Positions 59,417-64,000 of a stretch of DNA of 64,000 nucleotides are shown piece after piece. This stretch comes from Gillisia limnaea DSM 15749 (GTDB lineage Bacteria; Bacteroidota; Bacteroidia; Flavobacteriales; Flavobacteriaceae). The number at the start of each line of letters is the position of its first letter. The stretch's first letter is position 1. The notes under the pieces were generated by a model, which worked only from the letters and a program-made list of their open reading frames with translations, ran no database searches and was not told the origin of the DNA. The stretch covers positions 2,228,572 to 2,292,571 of the forward strand of contig NZ_JH594606.1 in assembly GCF_000243235.1 (NCBI RefSeq), written 5' to 3'. A program made the position numbers and the translations under genes.

Positions 59417-60762
59417 TGAAAAAGGTTTTAATAAAGAATGCGCGTATTGTTAACGAAGGAATAATCAGGGAAGGTGATGTATTCATTGAAAATGGCATTA
59501 TTGCGGAAATAGCCGACAGTATTAGTGCCAAATCACCGGATGTAAATATTATAGATGCAGAAGGAAATTTTTTGATACCTGGGGTGATAGATGATCAGGT
59601 TCATTTTAGGGAACCTGGACTTACTCATAAGGAAACTATTGAAACAGGATCCCGGGCAGCTGTTGCCGGCGGTATCACTTCGTATATAGAGATGCCAAAT
59701 ACATTACCGCAAACCACCACCATGGAGAAGTTGCAGGAAAAGTTTGATATGGCTAAAAAATCCTCTTATGCCAATTATTCTTTTATGTTTGGTGGGACGA
59801 ATGATAATCTCGAGGAAATCTTAAAAATTGATCCCAAAACCACTGCAGCCCTTAAATTATTTTTGGGATCCTCTACGGGAAACATGCTGGTAGACGATCC
59901 AAAAGTCCTGGAAGAGATCTTTACCAAGTCCCCTGTAATGATTGCGGTGCATTGTGAAGATGAAGCAACTATTAAAAAAAACCTGGAGGAATGCATAGCG
60001 CGTTACGGAGATGATATTCCTGTTGAATTACACTCCAAAATAAGAAGTGAAGAAGCCTGTTATATTTCTTCTTCTAAAGCGGTGGCGCTGGCTAAAAAGA
60101 CAGGCGCAAGATTGCATGTTTTTCATCTTTCAACAGCAAAGGAAATCGCTCTTTTTGATAATAAGAAACCTTTAAAAGATAAAAAAATCACTGCAGAGGT
60201 TTGTGTACATCACCTTTGGTTTAACGATTCCGATTATCAGAAAAAAGGAACTTTCATAAAATGGAATCCTTCTATAAAAACCAAAAAGGATCAGGACGCT
60301 TTGTTGCAGGGATTGTTGGACAACCATATTGATGTTGTGGCAACAGATCATGCCCCGCACACCAAAGAAGAAAAGAAAAATGTTTATACCAAGGCGCCAA
60401 GTGGTGGTCCTCTGGTGCAACACGCGCTTCCTGCAATGCTTCAGTTACATCATCAGGAAAAGATAAGTCTGGAGAAAATTGTAGAGAAAATGTGCCATAA
60501 TCCGGCGATTTTATATCAAATTGAAAAGCGCGGATTTATTCGTGAAGGCTATAAAGCCGATCTTGTTTTAATCGACCTGAATTCTCCCTGGGCAGTGCAA
60601 CCAAGTAATATTGTTTACAAATGTGGTTGGTCTCCTTTTGATGGGGTTACGTTCAAGTCCAGGATCACGCATACCTTCGTCAATGGACATTTGGTTTACA
60701 ACAATTTCAAGTTTCCACAATTTTCGAATGTGGCAGAGCAATTAACCTTTGACCGAAAATAG
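59416..60762 (+). CDS. pyrC: Dihydroorotase
   Basis: A 448-residue amidohydrolase. I use the ATG at 59416, coupled to the GT2 stop by TGATG; the GTG three bases earlier is possible. Metal-site marks are DDQVHFREPG near residue 60 and ATDHAPHTKEE near 310, with HLSTAKEI and VHCEDEATIKK. The type fits class I dihydroorotase. It closes carbamoyl aspartate to dihydroorotate in pyrimidine synthesis. Its neighbours, a GT2 and a DUF4296 lipoprotein, share the transcript but no obvious pathway. The DUF4296 ATG follows one base after its stop. Confidence 0.95.
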   Translation: MKKVLIKNARIVNEGIIREGDVFIENGIIAEIADSISAKSPDVNIIDAEGNFLIPGVIDDQVHFREPGLTHKETIETGSRAAVAGGITSYIEMPNTLPQTTTMEKLQEKFDMAKKSSYANYSFMFGGTNDNLEEILKIDPKTTAALKLFLGSSTGNMLVDDPKVLEEIFTKSPVMIAVHCEDEATIKKNLEECIARYGDDIPVELHSKIRSEEACYISSSKAVALAKKTGARLHVFHLSTAKEIALFDNKKPLKDKKITAEVCVHHLWFNDSDYQKKGTFIKWNPSIKTKKDQDALLQGLLDNHIDVVATDHAPHTKEEKKNVYTKAPSGGPLVQHALPAMLQLHHQEKISLEKIVEKMCHNPAILYQIEKRGFIREGYKADLVLIDLNSPWAVQPSNIVYKCGWSPFDGVTFKSRITHTFVNGHLVYNNFKFPQFSNVAEQLTFDRK

Positions 60763-60763
60763 C

Positions 60764-61249
60764 ATGAAGCCTTACCGGATCTTTATTTTTGCCCTGTTCC
60801 TGGTTTCCTGCCAAAATGTGGAAAAGGTAAAAGAACCGGAAAATTTAATTTCTGAAGCGAAAATGACAGAAGTCCTAACCGATCTTTCCCTGCTTAACTC
60901 TGCCAAAAATTTTAACAAGAGGATCCTTGAGGAAACCGGTTTAAAGCCAGATGAATATCTTTACGAAAAACATGGAATAGATAGCCTGCAGCTGGCACAA
61001 AGCAATGAATATTACGCAAAAAATTATGATAAGCTGGAGAGCATTTATCAGCGGGTAAAGGTGAAACTTGAAAAAATGCAAGTTGATTTGGAGAAGATTC
61101 AGAAAGAGGAAACACGAATTAAAGATTCTATAAAGCTTGCCGATTCTATTTCCCGAAATAAATATGATTCCCTGTCCGTTAGACCAATATTTAAAAAACC
61201 ATTTATTGACAGCCTGGTTTCAGAGAGTCTTCCGGTATGGCAAAATTAG
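60764..61249 (+). CDS. DUF4296 lipoprotein
   Basis: A 161-residue protein. I start it at ATG 60764, one base after the dihydroorotase stop, which gives MKPYRIFIFALFLVSCQNVE with a lipobox Cys at 16. The upstream start at 60749 would lie inside the dihydroorotase gene. The mature part is helical and charged (MTEVLTDLSLLNSAKNFNKR; LEKMQVDLEKIQKEETRIKD), in keeping with DUF4296, a Bacteroidota family of unknown role. It ends 9 bases from the convergent epimerase gene with no terminator visible between them. Confidence 0.9.
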   Translation: MKPYRIFIFALFLVSCQNVEKVKEPENLISEAKMTEVLTDLSLLNSAKNFNKRILEETGLKPDEYLYEKHGIDSLQLAQSNEYYAKNYDKLESIYQRVKVKLEKMQVDLEKIQKEETRIKDSIKLADSISRNKYDSLSVRPIFKKPFIDSLVSESLPVWQN

Positions 61250-61257
61250 GTTCATTA

Positions 61258-62271
61258 TTATCGCTGTTCTCTGAAGATTTTGCCGGTTTGTTGAATAACC
61301 TGCTTAACCGGATCAAATTGAAAATCAAAGTCTGAAATAAACTTCTGGTTACTGTAAAAAGTATGTTCAAATAAAGTTTTTATATCTTTTTTGGCAATTT
61401 GTCGCTTTTTCCCGAATAGCATACCTGCCAAATATTGATAGATCCAACCAATAAAAACCATCCATGGTTTTAAAGGGCGTTTAGGCGCAGGTTTATCAAT
61501 ACTTTTTGCAATCATTTCCAGAACTTTTTTGAATTTCAGGTTTTCTGCCACAATTATATACTGTTCATTTACAATTTTGGATTCCATCGCGCGTATGGCT
61601 GCGCTCACTACGTCCCGTACCCCTACAAAGCCTGTGGTTTTTGGGAAATGGTAGTTTAAGCCGGCATCAATTCTATTAAAGATTTGTCCGCTTCCGGAAT
61701 CCCAGAATCCCGGTCCAATGATTACTCCAGGATTAAGAATTACAACAGGAACTCCTTCCTGACAACCTCTCCAGACTTCAATTTCGGCTCCGTGTTTTGA
61801 AATGGCGTAATCGCTGTGATTTTGTTCCTGGTACCAGGTGAAATTTTCAGAGATCTCTTTTTCCCCGGGAGTTAGATCCATCGTGGAAATAGAACTTATA
61901 AAACAAAGTTTCCTAATTCCGCCGGAAATACACAAATTCACAATATTAGCGGTTCCTTCAATATTGATCTTTCTCAGTGCTTTTTCATCTGCAGGATCAA
62001 AAGAGATCAAAGCGGCACTGTGATATACGTAAGAAATTCCTTTAAATGCCTTGGTTAGGTCACTAATATCATTGAGATTGGCTTCCTGCCAATCGATCCT
62101 GCTAAAATAAAGTTCGGTTTCTTCAGAAGATAAATAATAAGAGAACACCTTTTTTACAACAAGTAAGTTGCTGCTTTTTCTATAAATGGCCCTTACCTTA
62201 TTTCCTGCTTTTAGTAAATCAAGCAATAAATGAGCGCCTACCAAACCTGTTCCTCCGGTAACTAAAATCAT
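61258..62271 (-). CDS. NAD-dependent epimerase/dehydratase (extended SDR)
   Basis: A 337-residue SDR protein. The opening ILVTGGTGLVGAHLLLDLLK is a perfect TGxxGxxG motif, SSISTMDLTPGE supplies the serine and YAISKHGAEIEV the YxxxK pair, so the catalytic residues are present. PGVIIGPGFWDSGSGQIFNR and the long C-terminal part resemble 3-beta-hydroxysteroid dehydrogenase-like or flavonol-reductase-like SDRs. The substrate is unknown; a sugar nucleotide or a lipid is possible. It is convergent with the DUF4296 gene and divergent from tyrS. Confidence 0.92.
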   Translation of the reverse strand: MILVTGGTGLVGAHLLLDLLKAGNKVRAIYRKSSNLLVVKKVFSYYLSSEETELYFSRIDWQEANLNDISDLTKAFKGISYVYHSAALISFDPADEKALRKINIEGTANIVNLCISGGIRKLCFISSISTMDLTPGEKEISENFTWYQEQNHSDYAISKHGAEIEVWRGCQEGVPVVILNPGVIIGPGFWDSGSGQIFNRIDAGLNYHFPKTTGFVGVRDVVSAAIRAMESKIVNEQYIIVAENLKFKKVLEMIAKSIDKPAPKRPLKPWMVFIGWIYQYLAGMLFGKKRQIAKKDIKTLFEHTFYSNQKFISDFDFQFDPVKQVIQQTGKIFREQR

Positions 62272-62352
62272 AGGGTAAATATAGCTATTTCCATTTAGGA
62301 AAAATCACAGGGTTTGGTATCTTTACGCCTGTTTTAGAATAAAATTACACTG

Positions 62353-63648
62353 ATGAATAAAAATTTTGTTGAAGAGATTACCTGGCGCGGAATGTTATAC
62401 GATGTGATGCCAGGCACCGAAGAACATTTACTGGAAGAAATGCGATCTGCTTATATTGGTTTTGATCCAACGGCAGATTCCCTGCATATTGGCAATTTGG
62501 TTCCTATTATGTTACTGGCACATTACCAACGTTGCGGACATAGGCCGGTTGCCTTGGTTGGAGGAGCTACAGGAATGATAGGGGATCCTTCAGGGAAATC
62601 GAGCGAACGAAATTTACTTGATGAAGCTACCCTGCGCCATAATCAAGAATGTGTTCGCGAACAGTTATCCCAATTTCTGGACTTCACATCAGGAGCCAAA
62701 AATGAAGCCTTGATGGTGAATAATTATGATTGGATGAAGGATCTTGGTTTTCTCGAATTTATCAGGGATGTGGGAAAACACATTACAGTGAATTATATGA
62801 TGTCCAAGGATTCTGTTAAGAATAGATTATCCGGAGAGTCTACTGAAGGAATGTCCTTTACAGAATTCACTTACCAATTGGTACAAGGTTACGATTTTGT
62901 TCATTTATATAAAACCCATAAGTGTACCCTTCAAATGGGCGGGAGTGACCAATGGGGAAATATAACCACCGGGACAGAGCTTATTAGAAGGATTGGAAAT
63001 GGAAAAGGTTTTGCGCTTACTTGTCCTTTGATTACCAAGAGCGATGGAAGTAAATTTGGAAAAAGTGAAAGCGGGAACATCTGGTTAGATTCTAACAGGA
63101 CATCTCCTTATAAATTTTACCAATATTGGTTGAATTCCAGCGATGAGGATGCCGAAAAATATATTAAAATATTCACTTTTTTAGATAAAGAAACTATTCA
63201 GAAACTTATTTCACAGCATAAAGAAGCTCCTCATATGCGTTTGCTTCAGAAAGCTTTGGCAAAAGAAGTAACTAGTACGGTTCATAGTGAGGAAGAATAT
63301 GAAAACGCCGTAAAAGCCTCTGAAGTTTTATTCGGAAAAAGTACAGCAGGCGACTTAAAAAATCTGGATGAGGCCACATTGTTGGATGTATTTGAAGGCG
63401 TGCCACAGGCGGAGATTTCACGGGCTGAAATAGAATCTGGATTAGACATGATCGCGGCACTTTCAGCAAAAACCAATTTTTTGAAATCCAATGGAGAAGC
63501 ACGGAGAGCATTGAAGGAAAACGCTATTTCGGTAAATAAAGAAAAGGTTGGAGAAGATTATAAAATCACAACTTCTAATCTTATCAATGACAAGTACATT
63601 ATAATAAACAAAGGAAAGCGCAATACATATATTATTAGAGTTCTTTGA
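62353..63648 (+). CDS. tyrS: Tyrosyl-tRNA synthetase
   Basis: A 431-residue class I synthetase. The HIGH-type motif is [10 protein letters not shown] near residue 43, and the KMSKS loop reads [12 protein letters not shown] near 236. The tyrosine pocket [12 protein letters not shown] is recognisable, and the C-terminal S4-like RNA-binding domain ([20 protein letters not shown]) is complete. It attaches tyrosine to tRNA-Tyr. A TATCTTTA lies upstream near 62317. A hairpin follows the stop at 63655-63686. Confidence 0.99.
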   Translation: MNKNFVEEITWRGMLYDVMPGTEEHLLEEMRSAYIGFDPTADSLHIGNLVPIMLLAHYQRCGHRPVALVGGATGMIGDPSGKSSERNLLDEATLRHNQECVREQLSQFLDFTSGAKNEALMVNNYDWMKDLGFLEFIRDVGKHITVNYMMSKDSVKNRLSGESTEGMSFTEFTYQLVQGYDFVHLYKTHKCTLQMGGSDQWGNITTGTELIRRIGNGKGFALTCPLITKSDGSKFGKSESGNIWLDSNRTSPYKFYQYWLNSSDEDAEKYIKIFTFLDKETIQKLISQHKEAPHMRLLQKALAKEVTSTVHSEEEYENAVKASEVLFGKSTAGDLKNLDEATLLDVFEGVPQAEISRAEIESGLDMIAALSAKTNFLKSNGEARRALKENAISVNKEKVGEDYKITTSNLINDKYIIINKGKRNTYIIRVL

Positions 63649-63654
63649 AATACA

Positions 63655-63686
63655 AAACCCCTTCAAACAGGCGTTTAAAGGGGTTT
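63655..63686 (+). terminator. Probable terminator of tyrS
   Basis: AAACCCCTTCAAAC (63655-63668) pairs with GTTTAAAGGGGTTT (63673-63686), with one mismatch in the middle. The T-run after the stem is short, so it may be a modest terminator. Confidence 0.65.
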
Positions 63687-64000
63687 GCAACTAACTAACC
63701 AATCTAATATGAAAAAACTTCATTTAGCTGTAAACAAAAACCTAACCAAAAATTATGTTTACATGGCGTAAGTCGTAGAAAATAGTTTTTTATTACATCT
63801 GTAAATGTTAAATTTTATTTAGCTTTCAATTTAATGCAGAATTCGTTATTCAAATTCAGTATTGTCCGGTAAAAGAGTAAAGATCGCTTCGCTGCAAGAA
63901 TAAAGAAAAAAGACTAAATACAACCTACTGAATATCAATGTTCTTTAAGTAAGGTTTTTAAATAATGAAACTAAATGTTCATTTTTTCTAAAGCAAGGTT
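63687..64000. other. AT-rich 3' edge with a possible micro-ORF
   Basis: No gene of ordinary size is seen. An ATG at 63709 opens a 20-codon frame reading MKKLHLAVNKNLTKNYVYMA and then stops at 63769-63771. It follows a C/A/T-rich leader (CTAACTAACCAATCTAAT) of a sort often seen before Bacteroidota start codons. The rest to 64000 is AT-rich with no clear hairpin or tRNA. Confidence 0.4.

Overview
The window looks like a piece of an AT-rich Flavobacteriaceae (Bacteroidota) chromosome. Three things point there. The promoters carry the TAnnTTTG -7 box and, in the best cases, a TTG/TTTG box 18-21 bases upstream. Many families present are Bacteroidota-typical: DUF4174, DUF4271, DUF4296, a CarboxypepD_reg-like/DUF5686 protein, a PorT-like protein, paired ExbD and a short DEAD-box-like protein. 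Lipoproteins and SAQ/GQ-type signal peptides are frequent. A relative of Gramella, Salegentibacter or Zunongwangia would fit, but the genus is a guess. The content is mostly core housekeeping; I see no prophage, insertion sequence, CRISPR array or biosynthetic cluster.

Layout. 1-400 is the end of a PIN-type toxin-antitoxin module. 800-9575 holds a P-type cation ATPase, a one-lobe DEAD-box-like protein, DUF4174, two small orphans, a CBS-pair protein, a large membrane M28 peptidase and an SDR protein. 9576-10359 is a gene-free block of palindromic repeats. 10360-15637 has an M13 peptidase, two lipoproteins, an SDR-type threonine dehydrogenase, a cold-shock protein and a small membrane protein. 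15641-19240 carries a ClC-CBS transporter and aspS. 19461-26550 is a MORN-like protein and a complete tetR-tolC-adaptor-RND efflux operon with a visible candidate operator. 26782-32592 has a polyprenyl synthase, a beta-barrel-like protein and sucA-sucB. 32979-36444 has a retropepsin-like protein, TatD, an acyltransferase and asparaginase. 36514-39878 is tRNA-Ser(GGA) followed by exbB, a four-helix membrane protein, exbD, exbD and a PorT-like gene. 39873-50972 is mostly minus strand: a PAP2-like protein, rpoN, an RluA-type synthase, asnS, an MMPL/RND exporter, DUF5686, frr and pyrH. 51182-63648 has a Zn peptidase, ferritin, Lrp and a saccharopine-dehydrogenase-like protein, DUF423, pckA, hemD, DUF4271, a dolichyl-phosphate-mannose-synthase-like GT2, dihydroorotase, DUF4296, an epimerase and tyrS.

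How genes work together. TetR probably represses itself and its three efflux genes from one promoter. SucA and SucB are E1 and E2 of 2-oxoglutarate dehydrogenase. ExbB, two ExbD proteins and the 145-residue membrane protein probably form a proton-driven inner-membrane motor. GT2, dihydroorotase and DUF4296 are joined by overlapping or near-abutting junctions. PyrH and Frr share a transcript that ends at a long hairpin.

The points most worth a second look are the degenerate repeat family scattered through five intergenic places, the palindrome mosaic at 9.6-10.3 kb, the TetR operator, the extra membrane gene inside the ExbB-ExbD operon, and two transporters (P-type ATPase, ClC) whose ion-site residues differ from the textbook members. 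I did not find a clearly novel multi-gene system. All family calls were made by reading the translations, without any search.
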